In this document: positions 42,937 to 52,667 of the stretch, piece by piece
Layout of the letters: each line of letters starts with the position of its first letter
Numbering within the stretch: the first letter of the stretch is position 1
Assembly (NCBI RefSeq): GCF_000222485.1
Contig: NC_015914.1
Location: 1,674,001 to 1,738,000 of the forward strand
Direction: 5' to 3'
DNA from: Cyclobacterium marinum DSM 745
Lineage (GTDB): Bacteria; Bacteroidota; Bacteroidia; Cytophagales; Cyclobacteriaceae
DNA: 64,000 nt
Program-made: the position numbers and the translations under genes
The notes under the pieces: model-generated
The model's input: only the letters and a program-made list of their open reading frames with translations
What the model was told of the DNA's origin: nothing
Databases searched by the model: none

Positions 42937-43443
42937 ATGTTAGAAAAAACAACTACCTACGCCATTAAAACCCACCAAGCCGTTAACCATAAATATGGAG
43001 AAAAGGGATACGAATATCACCTTCAAATGGTACATGAAGTGGCTGAAAAATTCATTTACTTGGTAGCAGAGGAAGAGCGCGAAAATGTTTTATGTGCTTG
43101 CTGGGTGCATGACATTATAGAGGATGCAAGAGAAACCTATAATGACGTCAAGAAAAACACCAATGAAACAGTGGCAGAATTGGCTTTTGCACTAACCAAT
43201 GAAAAAGGGAAAAACCGAGATGAAAGGGCCAATGATAAATATTACCAGGAAATGCAAGAAATGCCCAATGCTGTTTTTATCAAATATTGTGACCGGATCG
43301 CCAATATTATGTATTCAAAAAAACAGGGCTCCAGTATGTTTATAAAATACAAAAAAGAAAATGACAACTTTATTCGTAAGACTTACCGTCCCGAATTAAA
43401 AGATATGGTCAATTACATTGAGGTTTTACTTGAGAATGAATAA
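42937..43443 (+). CDS. Small HD-domain hydrolase related to the RelA/SpoT hydrolase fold
   Basis: 168 residues. The HD-fold blocks run YEYHLQMVHEVA near 28, CWVHDIIEDARE near 60 (HDxxED) and FIKYCDRIANIMY near 115 (in RSH enzymes: KLADRxxN). Together these resemble the (p)ppGpp hydrolase domain. There is no synthetase, ACT or TGS part, so it could be a small alarmone hydrolase or a nucleotide hydrolase with the same fold. The usual HP after the first His is HL. It is a single gene, ahead of an MFS gene. Confidence 0.75.
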   Translation: MLEKTTTYAIKTHQAVNHKYGEKGYEYHLQMVHEVAEKFIYLVAEEERENVLCACWVHDIIEDARETYNDVKKNTNETVAELAFALTNEKGKNRDERANDKYYQEMQEMPNAVFIKYCDRIANIMYSKKQGSSMFIKYKKENDNFIRKTYRPELKDMVNYIEVLLENE

Positions 43444-43651
43444 TTGTTGTATGTAGGGTTTGCAGAAATTAATAAATCAGACATATGTATTTGTGGGGAG
43501 CAAAGACGAGTCATTATGCCTACTCCTTCGGATCCGCTCTGGAACCGGCCCGAAAACCACCTTACTCAACTAGTAAGTCAATTTAAACAAAAACAAGTGC
43601 ATATTTTACATTTCAAGGAACCTTATACGACCTTACTAAGGTTGACCTTTC

Positions 43652-44842
43652 ATGACTTTTAGCCATAACATCAGCCGATTAAAAAACAAGAGTAGCAACC
43701 AATGGTTGGTTTTGGGGATCCTACTTGTATCATTTAATTTACGACCCTCCATTACGGCTGTAGGTCCATTAATCCCCTATATCAGAGAAGAAATGTCAAT
43801 TTCTAATGGGTTGGCAGGTTTTCTTACTACTTTACCTTTACTAAGCTTTGCAATCTTCTCTCTTTTCTCAGCGGCAATAGGAGACTATTTTGGGAAAGCC
43901 AAAGCTATTTTTCTTGGATTAGTTGTGCTCGGAATAGGCTCAATTATTAGAGTGTCAGCAGGTCCTTATATGCTTTTTTTTGGCACTGCCCTCACCGGTA
44001 TAGGAATTGTAATTTGTAATGTTTTGCTGATCCCTTTGGTGAAAGCTCGAATGCCTATGAAAACCGGAGCTGTTACCGGAATGTACAGCACAGGCATGTC
44101 ATTAATGGCCGCGATTGCCACTGCATTGAGTGTTCCACTCGCTATTGACTTAAATTGGGGATGGAGAGGTTCTCTGTTATTCTGGAGTTCTCTGCTTTTC
44201 CTCGCCTTGATCGTCTGGTGGCCTCAATTAAAACTCAGCCCCAAACCAAAAATCAAACCGGAAAAACCCGGAAAGTCTGTATGGCGTTCAAGATTGGCCT
44301 GGCAGGTCACCTTATTTATGGGTTTACAATCCTTTCTTTTCTTTACCCTTGTTACTTGGCTTCCTGACATGATGATCGACAGAGGCTTGTCTCCTGTTGA
44401 AGCAGGCTTAACCGCTTCCCTGATGCAAGTCGTCGGACTTTCAGGCACCTTTGTGGCACCGTTTATTGCAGTCAGATACCAGCAACAATCGATCTTTAAC
44501 ACCATCATAGGACTAATATATGTTATCGGCTTTAGTAGTTTGTTTATCTCCATACTATGGCTTAACATTATTAGCATAGGACTTATAGGCCTTGGCATGG
44601 GAGCAAGCATCAGTTTGGCCTATACCCTTATTGCCCTTCGAACAGATGGGGATAACTACACTTCTGCTTTATCAGGTATGGCACAGTCTGCCGGGTATTT
44701 CCTCGCTGCGTTCGGCCCCATGTTATTTGGTGTCGCTTTTGATATTTGGCAGGATTGGGACTTATTGATTTACCTGATGATTATTGCCTCCACTTTATTC
44801 ACTTATTTTGGATATCATGCAGGTAAAAACAGAACAATTTAG
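43652..44842 (+). CDS. MFS transporter, CynX/NimT-like
   Basis: 396 residues with twelve membrane helices in two halves. FNLRPSITAVGPLIPYIREE near 30-49 and GMYSTGMSLMAAIATALSVP near 150 are typical of the CynX/NimT (cyanate or nitroimidazole) branch; SLAYTLIALRT appears near 325. It is an inner-membrane exporter or importer of a small anion or drug. The ATG sits in a GTTGACCTTTCATG context; upstream is a 72-codon frame that I regard as spurious. Confidence 0.9.
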   Translation: MTFSHNISRLKNKSSNQWLVLGILLVSFNLRPSITAVGPLIPYIREEMSISNGLAGFLTTLPLLSFAIFSLFSAAIGDYFGKAKAIFLGLVVLGIGSIIRVSAGPYMLFFGTALTGIGIVICNVLLIPLVKARMPMKTGAVTGMYSTGMSLMAAIATALSVPLAIDLNWGWRGSLLFWSSLLFLALIVWWPQLKLSPKPKIKPEKPGKSVWRSRLAWQVTLFMGLQSFLFFTLVTWLPDMMIDRGLSPVEAGLTASLMQVVGLSGTFVAPFIAVRYQQQSIFNTIIGLIYVIGFSSLFISILWLNIISIGLIGLGMGASISLAYTLIALRTDGDNYTSALSGMAQSAGYFLAAFGPMLFGVAFDIWQDWDLLIYLMIIASTLFTYFGYHAGKNRTI

Positions 44843-45000
44843 GTTTTCAATTTGAAGCAAATTTAATTGGTAAATTGGCTTGATCTACATTCATAAATTC
44901 CGGACAAATATTTTTGATTACCAATAGTTTAGACTTGAAGAAAGCTATTTAATCTGATTTACTTTGCTTACTTTTGCGTTTTCAAAAATTCATTAATCTC

Positions 45001-45603
45001 ATGCAGGAATTTATAGCGTCTTTTGGTATTTCCGAAACGTTTTTTGACTACTTGGTAATGCCGTTATTGATCTTCTTTGCCAGGGTGGTGGATGTTTCTA
45101 TCAATACCCTGAGAATAATGTTTGTACTCAATGGCAAAAAAACAATAGCGCCCATACTTGGCTTTTTCGAGGCCTTTATTTGGCTCTTAGCCATAGGTCA
45201 AATTTTTCAAAATATTAGCAACCCAATGTCTTATATTGCTTATGCAGGCGGTTTCGCTACAGGTACTTATGTGGGAATGGTCATTGAGGAACGATTGGCT
45301 TTGGGAAGAGTGCTGGTTCGAATCATTACCCCTGAGCCACTTCCTCAATTGGTTGAATACATGAAGGAAAGAGGCTTTAGATTCACCTCTGTAGGTGCAG
45401 AGGGTAGGTATGGGAAAGTAATTTTGATGTTTACTGTGATCAAGAGGGAAATGCTTCCGGGTTTGATAAATAAACTAAAAGAAAGCGATGAAAAAGCTTT
45501 CTATACCATTGAAAGCGTAAAGCGAATTTCAGAAGATGACTTGAATGTCATGGAAGACAAACCAAGGTTTACAACTCGACTTAGAAGTATCATTAGAAAA
45601 TAA
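45001..45603 (+). CDS. DUF2179/DUF5698 membrane protein (UPF0316)
   Basis: 200 residues from the ATG at 45001; a TTG at 44974 would add nine. Three membrane helices (about 15-90), with FFARVVDVSINTLRIMFVLNG (first part) the marker of DUF5698, then a C-terminal DUF2179 domain (about 105-165) with RGFRFTSVGAEGRYGKVILM. The DUF2179 fold may bind a ligand. The role is unknown but the family is widespread. The 3' end converges on mtgA, its stop only 7 bp away. Confidence 0.88.
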   Translation: MQEFIASFGISETFFDYLVMPLLIFFARVVDVSINTLRIMFVLNGKKTIAPILGFFEAFIWLLAIGQIFQNISNPMSYIAYAGGFATGTYVGMVIEERLALGRVLVRIITPEPLPQLVEYMKERGFRFTSVGAEGRYGKVILMFTVIKREMLPGLINKLKESDEKAFYTIESVKRISEDDLNVMEDKPRFTTRLRSIIRK

Positions 45604-45610
45604 TGAGCTC

Positions 45611-46294
45611 TTAATTTTCAAATTTTAGCTCCCCTAGGTTATTCATGTTTTTCAGTATCCACGCTTGTCTCTTTTTAATATAGCCTGTGGGGCGGTCAGC
45701 TCGCCATTGGATAGGATTGGGAAGTATCGCTGCAATCAACGCCGCTTCTTGTCGGGAAAGTTTGGAGGCCGGTTTGTTAAAGTACTTTTGAGCAGCCGCC
45801 TCAGCACCATACAGGCCATCCCCCATTTCTATTACATTCAGGTAGACTTCAAGTATTCTTTGTTTGCTCCAAGTCAATTCGATTAACACAGTAAAATAGG
45901 CTTCCAGAGCTTTTCTGACAAAATTCCTTCCGGGCCAGAGAAAAACATTTTTAGCTGTTTGATTGGAAATAGTACTTCCTCCTCTCAACCGCTTTCCTGA
46001 TCTATAGTCTGCCATGGCACCTTCCAAGGCCTCCCAATCAAAGCCATTATGGTTTAAAAATTTTTGGTCCTCTGAGGCAATCACCGCCATATACAAGTGA
46101 GGAGATATTTCTTCTATAGGAACCCATTTTTTATTAAGCACCACCTTTTCTTCAGAGAATACCTGATGTATGGTCCGAATACCAATCAAGGGTGTGAAAT
46201 AAACCGGCAATACCTTAAGTGCCAAGACCATTAGCACCGATATACCCCAAAAGACTAATAAAACCCTTCCAAGCCAAGCTACTAACCTTTTCAA
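45611..46294 (-). CDS. mtgA: Monofunctional biosynthetic peptidoglycan transglycosylase
   Basis: 227 residues with one N-terminal membrane anchor (about 8-30) and a GT51 domain. Signatures: AVIASEDQKFLNHNGFDWEA near 70 with the catalytic Glu, GGSTISNQTAKN near 105, WSKQRILEVYLNVIEMGDG near 140, and FNKPASKLSRQEAALIAAIL near 170. It polymerises lipid II glycan strands at the outer side of the inner membrane. Length is normal for MtgA. It lies downstream of hflX on the same strand, separated by 245 bp with a hairpin. Confidence 0.95.
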   Translation of the reverse strand: MKRLVAWLGRVLLVFWGISVLMVLALKVLPVYFTPLIGIRTIHQVFSEEKVVLNKKWVPIEEISPHLYMAVIASEDQKFLNHNGFDWEALEGAMADYRSGKRLRGGSTISNQTAKNVFLWPGRNFVRKALEAYFTVLIELTWSKQRILEVYLNVIEMGDGLYGAEAAAQKYFNKPASKLSRQEAALIAAILPNPIQWRADRPTGYIKKRQAWILKNMNNLGELKFEN

Positions 46295-46454
46295 TGTATT
46301 TATAATTAAAATATAAATTGAATATTAATTCGATAACAGGCATTGTACACCAAATACCTACAGGAAAAAATAGTACATCAGCCTATAATGGAAAGCTTTA
46401 TCCTACAAAAAACGTGGTGAATGAATGCCATTGGCTTAATTTAATTCGTTAATA

Positions 46455-46511
46455 CGGCCAAACTTTTTCCCAAATCAGTTAAACCAACTCACTCAAGAAA
46501 AAGCTTGGCCG
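46455..46511 (-). other. Inverted repeat downstream of hflX
   Basis: Arms 46455-46469 (CGGCCAAACTTTTTC) and 46497-46511 (GAAAAAGCTTGGCCG) pair over 15 positions; the one mismatch in DNA is a G-U pair in minus-strand RNA. The loop is 27 nt. It starts 28 bp after the hflX stop. There is no T-tract, so it may be an mRNA 3'-end stabiliser or a weak terminator. Confidence 0.5.
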
Positions 46512-46539
46512 GACTTAAGCACCGCTAGGCAAAAATTGT

Positions 46540-47805
46540 TTATTCCTCATCGGAATATTGAGAAAAATCTACAACTTCATCTTCAAGGTAATGTGGATAC
46601 ATTTTCTTATGAATTTTCTTCACTTCCTCTATGATAGTTTTTCTTAATTCATCAATATTGGTACCATCACCTGCTGCCATAAAAACCGGATTAATGGCTG
46701 ATTTTTTCGCATAACTTACTTTCAGTTTTTCAAAATCGATGAAATTTGCCTCTTCCACTTCAAATTCTGACATTTCCATCAATTCTTCTTCAGAAGGCAT
46801 TTTGGGAGCGATGTCAATTTTATTGAAAACCATGATCATTGGCTTATCACCTGCGCCCAATTCTCTTAGCGTTTGGTTTACCACAGCTATTTGATCTTCA
46901 AATCCTGGGTGGGCAATGTCCACCACATGCACCAAAAGGTCTGCTTCTTCAATTTCAGACAAAGTAGATTTAAAAGACTCAATAAGGTGAGTCGGAAGCT
47001 TTCTAATAAAACCAACTGTATCTGAGATTAGAAAAGGTATATTTTCCAAAACAACCTTTCTAACCGTGGAGTCTACTGTTGCAAAAAGTTTGTTTTCTGC
47101 TAAAATATTTTCCTTAGTCAAAAGATTCATTAAGGTACTTTTACCCACATTGGTGTATCCCACTAGGGCAACTCTCACAATCCCTTGTCTGCCTTTTCGT
47201 TGAGTTTGGCCTTGTTTCTCAATTTTCTTGAGCTTATCCTTAAGAATATCAATTTTTCTCCTGATATCCCTTTTATCTGTTTCTATTTCCTTTTCACCTG
47301 CTCCTCCACGAGTGGCAGTACCACCTCTTTGTCGCTCTAGGTGAGTCCACATTCGAGTAAGCCTTGGCAATAGGTATTGAAACCTAGCCAATTCAACTTG
47401 GGTTTTGGCTTGGGCAGTTTGGGCCCTGTTTAGGAAGATATCCAAGATTAACATGGATCGGTCATAAACCTTAATCTTCAACTCATTTTCCAGAATTTTA
47501 ACTTGAGAAGGGCTTAGGTCTTCATCAAAGATGACCATGTCTACATCAAAGTATTCGACATAGGCCTTTATTTCTTCAAGTTTACCGGTTCCAACAAAAG
47601 ACCTAGTGTCCGGTTTGTCCATCCTTTGGGTAAACCGGTGAATGGCTTTCGCCCCTAAAGTCTCCGTTAAAAACGCCAGTTCGTCCAAATGATCTTGCAC
47701 CAATTTTTCCGTTTCATTTTGATGGATAAGTGCTACCAATATGGCCGTTTCTTCTTTGGGAGAAGTATCTACTAATTTTGCTAATTTTCTACTATGTTTA
47801 CTCAT
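46540..47805 (-). CDS. hflX: Ribosome-associated GTPase HflX
   Basis: 421 residues. The N-terminal HflX domain (1-190) ends in a coiled coil with ARFQYLLPRLTRMWTHLERQ and the glycine patch RGGTATRGGAGEKEIE. The GTPase domain has G1 GYTNVGKSTL near 210, G3 DTVGFIRKLP near 253, G4 NKID near 330 and G5-like VSYAKKSAINP. It rescues stalled ribosomes by splitting 70S. The gene is divergent from rfbC, with 229 bp between starts. Length is typical. Confidence 0.96.
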   Translation of the reverse strand: MSKHSRKLAKLVDTSPKEETAILVALIHQNETEKLVQDHLDELAFLTETLGAKAIHRFTQRMDKPDTRSFVGTGKLEEIKAYVEYFDVDMVIFDEDLSPSQVKILENELKIKVYDRSMLILDIFLNRAQTAQAKTQVELARFQYLLPRLTRMWTHLERQRGGTATRGGAGEKEIETDKRDIRRKIDILKDKLKKIEKQGQTQRKGRQGIVRVALVGYTNVGKSTLMNLLTKENILAENKLFATVDSTVRKVVLENIPFLISDTVGFIRKLPTHLIESFKSTLSEIEEADLLVHVVDIAHPGFEDQIAVVNQTLRELGAGDKPMIMVFNKIDIAPKMPSEEELMEMSEFEVEEANFIDFEKLKVSYAKKSAINPVFMAAGDGTNIDELRKTIIEEVKKIHKKMYPHYLEDEVVDFSQYSDEE

Positions 47806-48034
47806 TCAGAAAGTTTAAATCAATCTTTTTTAACTCAGGAAATTATAACATATTGTGTTAATAATAGATTCATTATCAGTTAAATTAAATCCGGGTATTT
47901 GGATATAAATTCCGGTACAAAAACATTTAAGAACCAATCTTTAAACCACAACTGTACAATTTCGTTTCAAATTTATATATCTTCATAACATAATTGTCAA
48001 ATTGCAACGTTTTTAGAGATATAAATCCAAAGGT

Positions 48035-48586
48035 ATGGAAATCAGGGAAACACCTATTAAAGATGTATATGAAATCTACCCAAAAGTATTTAAAGATGCA
48101 AGGGGTTATTTTTTAGAAAGTTACCGACAAGATAGTTTTGAAAAGAAGGGATTAAACACCACATGGGTCCAAGACAATCAATCCTATTCTGAAGCCGGAA
48201 TTGTTCGTGGTCTCCACTTTCAAAAGGGCGAACATGCGCAAGCAAAGCTAGTAAGGGTCATTAGTGGCAAAGTCTTGGATGTTTGTGTAGACCTAAGAAA
48301 AGGCTCAGCCACCTATGGGAAATTCCATTCTGTGGTCCTTGATGAAAAATTACAAAATATGTTATATGTTCCTAAAGGTTTTGCTCATGGCTTTGCCGTC
48401 TGGGAAGATGCTGTATTTACTTATAAATGTTCTAACCTTTACAACAAAGAAAGTGAAGGTGGAATTATTTGGAATGATAAACAGTTAAGCATTGATTGGG
48501 GAGTGGATGAACCACTACTGTCAGAAAAAGACCAGTTATGGCCTGATGTTGAAAAATTCACAGAAATAAGCAAAGGAGGACTTTAA
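48035..48586 (+). CDS. rfbC: dTDP-4-dehydrorhamnose 3,5-epimerase
   Basis: 183 residues of the RmlC cupin. KVFKDARGYFLESYRQDSF near 18, NQSYSEAGIVRGLHFQKG near 47 (catalytic His in RGLHFQ), LVRVISGKVLDVCVDLRKGS near 75, and VPKGFAHGFAV near 118. It makes dTDP-4-keto-L-rhamnose from the 6-deoxy-4-keto sugar. Its TAA overlaps the next ATG (TAATG), so it is coupled to the CpsB-like phosphatase. The other rhamnose genes are not in this window. Confidence 0.94.
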   Translation: MEIRETPIKDVYEIYPKVFKDARGYFLESYRQDSFEKKGLNTTWVQDNQSYSEAGIVRGLHFQKGEHAQAKLVRVISGKVLDVCVDLRKGSATYGKFHSVVLDEKLQNMLYVPKGFAHGFAVWEDAVFTYKCSNLYNKESEGGIIWNDKQLSIDWGVDEPLLSEKDQLWPDVEKFTEISKGGL

Positions 48587-49341
48587 TGTCTATCATTAAA
48601 CTATTTAAAAAATTTAATCAATCACCAAAAAACAAACCCCTAGACCTCAGCTGGCTTAGGGCAGACATGCACAGTCACCTGATACCTGGCATAGATGACG
48701 GCTCACAAAGTATGGAAGAGTCCATAGAGCTAATTAGCAGGCTTTCAGGTTATGGGTTGAAAAAATTAATTATCACCCCACATATCATGAGTGAGTTTTT
48801 CAAAAACACCCCTGAAATCATTGGGGCAGGATTAGAAAAACTTAGAATGGCAGTAAAGGAAGCCGGAATTGACATTGAACTGGACGCTGCAGCGGAATAT
48901 TACTTGGATGAAGTTTTCTACGAAAAAATTGAAAACAAAGAACCCATTCTCTCTTTTGGGAGCAATAAAATGGTACTTGTAGAAACCGGATTTATGAGTA
49001 AGCCTCACATTCTTTTGGATACTTTCTTTAAGATGGAAATGTTGGGCTACCAGCCGGTATTTGCACATCCGGAAAGATACATTTATTTACATCAAGAGGT
49101 GGAAACTCTCGATGCATTGATAGACAGAAACATTCCGTTTCAGCTTAACTTACTTTCACTGACGGGTTATTACTCAAAAGGAGTAAAAAAATTTGCCGAG
49201 AAATTAATAGACAGAAACTTGGTAAAATTGGCAGGAACAGACTGCCATAATGAAAAGTACCTCAATGCCATGGAAAGGTTACCTCATAGCAAATACTATG
49301 ATAAATTACAGGAAATGGATTTGTGGAATAAAGAATTATAA
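48586..49341 (+). CDS. CpsB/YwqE-type tyrosine-protein phosphatase (PHP family)
   Basis: 251 residues. Metal-binding PHP motifs: RADMHSHLIPGIDDGS near 25 (HxH), ITPHIMSEFF near 63, VFAHPERY near 162 and AGTDCHN near 218. Such phosphatases act on the C-terminal tyrosines of Wzc-like kinases and tune capsule or exopolysaccharide export. The start overlaps rfbC by one base, which supports a role in surface polysaccharide control. No cognate kinase is in the window. Confidence 0.9.
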   Translation: MSIIKLFKKFNQSPKNKPLDLSWLRADMHSHLIPGIDDGSQSMEESIELISRLSGYGLKKLIITPHIMSEFFKNTPEIIGAGLEKLRMAVKEAGIDIELDAAAEYYLDEVFYEKIENKEPILSFGSNKMVLVETGFMSKPHILLDTFFKMEMLGYQPVFAHPERYIYLHQEVETLDALIDRNIPFQLNLLSLTGYYSKGVKKFAEKLIDRNLVKLAGTDCHNEKYLNAMERLPHSKYYDKLQEMDLWNKEL

Positions 49342-49363
49342 CAACCTGTAAGCTTTATTGCGT

Positions 49364-50326
49364 GTGAAAAAAATATTAATTACCGGCATTACCGGATTAT
49401 TGGGAAGCTATCTGGCAAAAAGCTATGCCGGAAAAGCTCAAATCTCCGGGCTCAAAAGAAAAAACAGTAGCACCCGGCTTCTGGGAAATCTCGCTTCCCA
49501 AATCAATTGGTATGAGGGTGAGATCAATGATGTGGAATTGCTTATTGAAGCCTGCGAAAATCAGGATTTAGTGATCCATGCAGCCGGTATGGTCTCATTT
49601 GATGAGTCTAAAAAAGAAGCCTTACTGGAAACAAACACCCAAGGTACGGCCTGTTTGGTCAATGCCATGCTATCTTCAAATTGCAACAAATTGGTCTTTA
49701 TAAGCTCTATTGCTGCACTCGGGAAGGATGCCAGTCCGCTAATCAATGAAGATCAGAAATGGGTCAATTCACCTCTCAATACTCCCTATGCCATTTCAAA
49801 GCATCTTGCAGAACTTGAAGTTTGGCGTGGGGCACAAGAAGGACTTGAGGTAATGGTTTTCAATCCTTCAATTTTATTGGCCAAAATTGGCGATGAAAGG
49901 AGTTCCAGCCAAATCTACAGGTATGTACTGGAAGGAAACCGGTATTTTCCAATTGGAGACATTAATTATATAGACATTAGGGATGCTGTTTCCCTGATCA
50001 ATACCTTGATCGAATCCGGAACTTGGGGGCAACGGTACATCATCAATAAAGAAGCCATACCTTATGAAACCTTCTTTAAAGAAATGGCCAAAGAATTTAA
50101 ATTAACCCCACCCAAAAAGCCTTTGAATAATTGGATGGCCAGAATGGTAATCAACTGGTCCATGCTTTATAATTATTTTGCAAAAAATAAAATACCTGTT
50201 ACACGACAGACGATTAAATCTGCTCAAAGCAAAATCAGGTATGATAACCAAAAAATTAATACAATTACAAAATATACTTATACCCCTTTAACGGACACCT
50301 TTAAATGGGCAATATCAATTAATTAA
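49364..50326 (+). CDS. NAD(P)-dependent sugar epimerase/dehydratase (extended SDR)
   Basis: 320 residues from the GTG at 49364, directly followed by KKILITGITGLLGSYLAKS, the Rossmann GxxGxxG; a TTG two codons earlier is possible. The active site YAISKHLAELE (YxxxK) is near 140 and SSIAALG (Ser) near 116. Family members change nucleotide sugars or reduce flavonoid-like or 3-beta-hydroxy substrates. It is 22 bp after the phosphatase gene and probably in the same transcript. Confidence 0.88.
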   Translation: MKKILITGITGLLGSYLAKSYAGKAQISGLKRKNSSTRLLGNLASQINWYEGEINDVELLIEACENQDLVIHAAGMVSFDESKKEALLETNTQGTACLVNAMLSSNCNKLVFISSIAALGKDASPLINEDQKWVNSPLNTPYAISKHLAELEVWRGAQEGLEVMVFNPSILLAKIGDERSSSQIYRYVLEGNRYFPIGDINYIDIRDAVSLINTLIESGTWGQRYIINKEAIPYETFFKEMAKEFKLTPPKKPLNNWMARMVINWSMLYNYFAKNKIPVTRQTIKSAQSKIRYDNQKINTITKYTYTPLTDTFKWAISIN

Positions 50327-50425
50327 CCTCCTTCTAAAGTCGTTAATTAATCATAAAAACTTGAATGGTTTAGGCCATCTCAAGAATAAAATTGGTACAT
50401 TAAGTTTAAAAATTACATCAAACCT

Positions 50426-51838
50426 ATGACAGAAGATTTTGATAATCATTCAGATCAAGAGAAAGAGTTGGTTAAGAGGTTTGAGGACTCACTTAGCGCT
50501 AACTTAAATTTGTTCTTCGGAGAAGAAGAGCTAGAAGATATCATTAGATATTACCATGATCATTTTAAATATAGAAAAGCATTAAAAACCAGCGAATGGG
50601 CTTTGTCTAAGTTTCCATTTTCAATTGAAATAAAATTGTTGATGGCTCAATCGCATATATTTCTCGATGAGGTTGAAGAAGGTTTAGAGATTCTTGAAAA
50701 TCTAAACAATATTTCCCCCAATAACGAAGACATAGTGCTGACTTTGGCCAATGCCATGTCCATATTGGACCAGAATTCAGATGCCATTCAATTGCTACAA
50801 AACTTCATCCCCTTGGCTGAAGATAAGGCCGAGGTATTTTACCTTTTGGGTAATTTTTATAGGATTGAAAATAAAAACAGGGAGGCCATTGAATGCCTTA
50901 AAGAGGCCGTAAAGCTTAAAATCAATCATGAAGACGCCTTGTTTCAGCTGGCCATGCTTACTGACGAAGAAGGTTCATTCGATGAAATCCTGAATTTCTA
51001 TCAAGAATTTATCGACCAAGACCCTTACAATGCCAACGCCTGGTATAACCTTGGAGTGGTTTATAATCGCTTGGGTAAGTTTGAGGATGCCATCGCTGCC
51101 TATGACTATGCATTATTGATTGATGACACTTTCTCCTCTGCGTACTTCAATCTCGGCAATGCCTTGATGAATACCAACCAGTATGAAAAAGCACTAGAAG
51201 CCTATCTAAATACAATCAATTGTGAAGGAAGCAATGCCGAAAATTGCTGTTATCTCGCGGCTTCTTATGAAAAGCTGGATCAAATAGACATGGCATTCAA
51301 GTATTTTAAAAAATCCGCTAAGCTGGATTCAGAATATGATGATGCGTGGTTTGGGTTAGGTATGTGTATGATCAAAAAGAAAAAATATTTTGAAGCCATA
51401 CATTATTTCAAAAAGGCCATCAAATTAACTGCAGAAAATGCCAACTATTGGGTGGGGCTGGCTGATGCAGAATATGAACTGGGCAACCTACAGTCAAGTT
51501 CTGAAGCCTACGAAGAGGCCATTAACCTGGAACCCGGTATTTTAGAAACCTATGTCAACCTTTCATTGATCTACTTTGATCAAAATCGATTTGAGGAGGC
51601 GGAAGATGTAATAATGGAAGGCTTGGAAGAGCTCCCTGAGGAAGCGAGCCTGTATTACCGACTGGTAGTATACATGATTAAAACAGGTAAATACAAAGAA
51701 GCCTTTTCAATTTTGGAAAATGCATTAACTTTGGACTTTGAAAAACACACTTTGCTTTATGAGTTGATGCCTGAACTGGAACAACAAAAAGCAATCTATA
51801 AAATAATCAATCAGTATAGAGAGGGTTTTAAAGAATAA
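50426..51838 (+). CDS. Tetratricopeptide-repeat protein
   Basis: 470 residues with about ten to eleven TPR units. Examples: AWYNLGVVYNRLGKFEDAIA near 210, AYFNLGNALMNTNQYEKALE near 244, DAWFGLGMCMIKKKKYFEAI near 312 and ANYWVGLADAEYELGNLQSS near 346. No signal peptide, so cytoplasmic; acidic overall. It serves as a scaffold for partner binding; the partner is unknown. It begins 99 bp after the epimerase and is likely transcribed with the ComA-like gene downstream (36 bp). Confidence 0.93.
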   Translation: MTEDFDNHSDQEKELVKRFEDSLSANLNLFFGEEELEDIIRYYHDHFKYRKALKTSEWALSKFPFSIEIKLLMAQSHIFLDEVEEGLEILENLNNISPNNEDIVLTLANAMSILDQNSDAIQLLQNFIPLAEDKAEVFYLLGNFYRIENKNREAIECLKEAVKLKINHEDALFQLAMLTDEEGSFDEILNFYQEFIDQDPYNANAWYNLGVVYNRLGKFEDAIAAYDYALLIDDTFSSAYFNLGNALMNTNQYEKALEAYLNTINCEGSNAENCCYLAASYEKLDQIDMAFKYFKKSAKLDSEYDDAWFGLGMCMIKKKKYFEAIHYFKKAIKLTAENANYWVGLADAEYELGNLQSSSEAYEEAINLEPGILETYVNLSLIYFDQNRFEEAEDVIMEGLEELPEEASLYYRLVVYMIKTGKYKEAFSILENALTLDFEKHTLLYELMPELEQQKAIYKIINQYREGFKE

Positions 51839-51874
51839 GACTCCTATTTATCTTTTATATCAAAATCATATTGA

Positions 51875-52636
51875 ATGAATTACATCCTGAACAGCATCCC
51901 ATCCAGAACACAAAAGCCAAGAAATTCGGGATTTACCATGGCTATGGACAAGGGTTTAAGTCTAAGAGAAGTGGAAGACTTCATAGAAGCTAATGGAGAT
52001 TACGTAGATATTGTCAAATTAGGCTGGGCCACTTCTTATGTCACTACCAAACTAAAAGAAAAAATTGATATTTATAGGGCCGCAGGCATCCCTGTTTATT
52101 TTGGAGGCACCTTATTTGAAGCTTTTATCATAAGGGATCAATTTGAAGATTATAGGCGACTTTTAGACAAGTACCAACTTTCTTTTGTAGAAGTTTCAGA
52201 TGGTTCCATCACCTTGGACCATGACACAAAATGTGAATACATTCAAACCCTAGCAAAGGATGTAACTGTTCTTTCAGAAGTAGGTTCAAAAGATGCTGCC
52301 AAAATCATTCCTCCGTATAAATGGATTGACCAAATGCAAAAGGAACTTAGTGCCGGTGCATGGAAGGTAATCGGGGAAGCTAGAGAGGGAGGTACTGTAG
52401 GACTATTCAGAGATTCAGGAGAAGTAAGACAGGGGCTGGTTGAAGAAATTTTAACCCAGGTTCCGGAAGAGAGGATTATTTGGGAAGCACCACAGAAGGA
52501 GCAACAAGTTTGGTTTATCAAACTGCTGGGTACCAATGTGAATTTAGGAAATATTGCCCCCAATGAAATCATTCCATTGGAAACGCTAAGACTTGGACTA
52601 AGAGGAGATACTTTCGATTTCTTTTTAAACAAATAA
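51875..52636 (+). CDS. Phosphosulfolactate synthase (ComA) family protein
   Basis: 253 residues in a TIM barrel. MAMDKGLSLREVEDFIEANG near 22, VDIVKLGWATSYV near 44, YFGGTLFEAF near 73, ITLDHDTK near 109, VIGEAREGGTVGLF near 164 and WEAPQKEQQ near 198 follow the ComA pattern. ComA joins sulfite to phosphoenolpyruvate. In Bacteroidota it may supply sulfonate for cysteate and sulfonolipids; that role is inference. It lies 31 bp before the DUF368 gene. Confidence 0.88.
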   Translation: MNYILNSIPSRTQKPRNSGFTMAMDKGLSLREVEDFIEANGDYVDIVKLGWATSYVTTKLKEKIDIYRAAGIPVYFGGTLFEAFIIRDQFEDYRRLLDKYQLSFVEVSDGSITLDHDTKCEYIQTLAKDVTVLSEVGSKDAAKIIPPYKWIDQMQKELSAGAWKVIGEAREGGTVGLFRDSGEVRQGLVEEILTQVPEERIIWEAPQKEQQVWFIKLLGTNVNLGNIAPNEIIPLETLRLGLRGDTFDFFLNK

Positions 52637-52667
52637 TTTTCAATCTCATTATTTAAAAGTCCATTCA

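Noticed and set aside
43444..43662. 72-codon frame ahead of the MFS gene
   Set aside because: Starts with TTG directly after the previous stop, has no ribosome-binding region or domain, and overlaps the MFS start.
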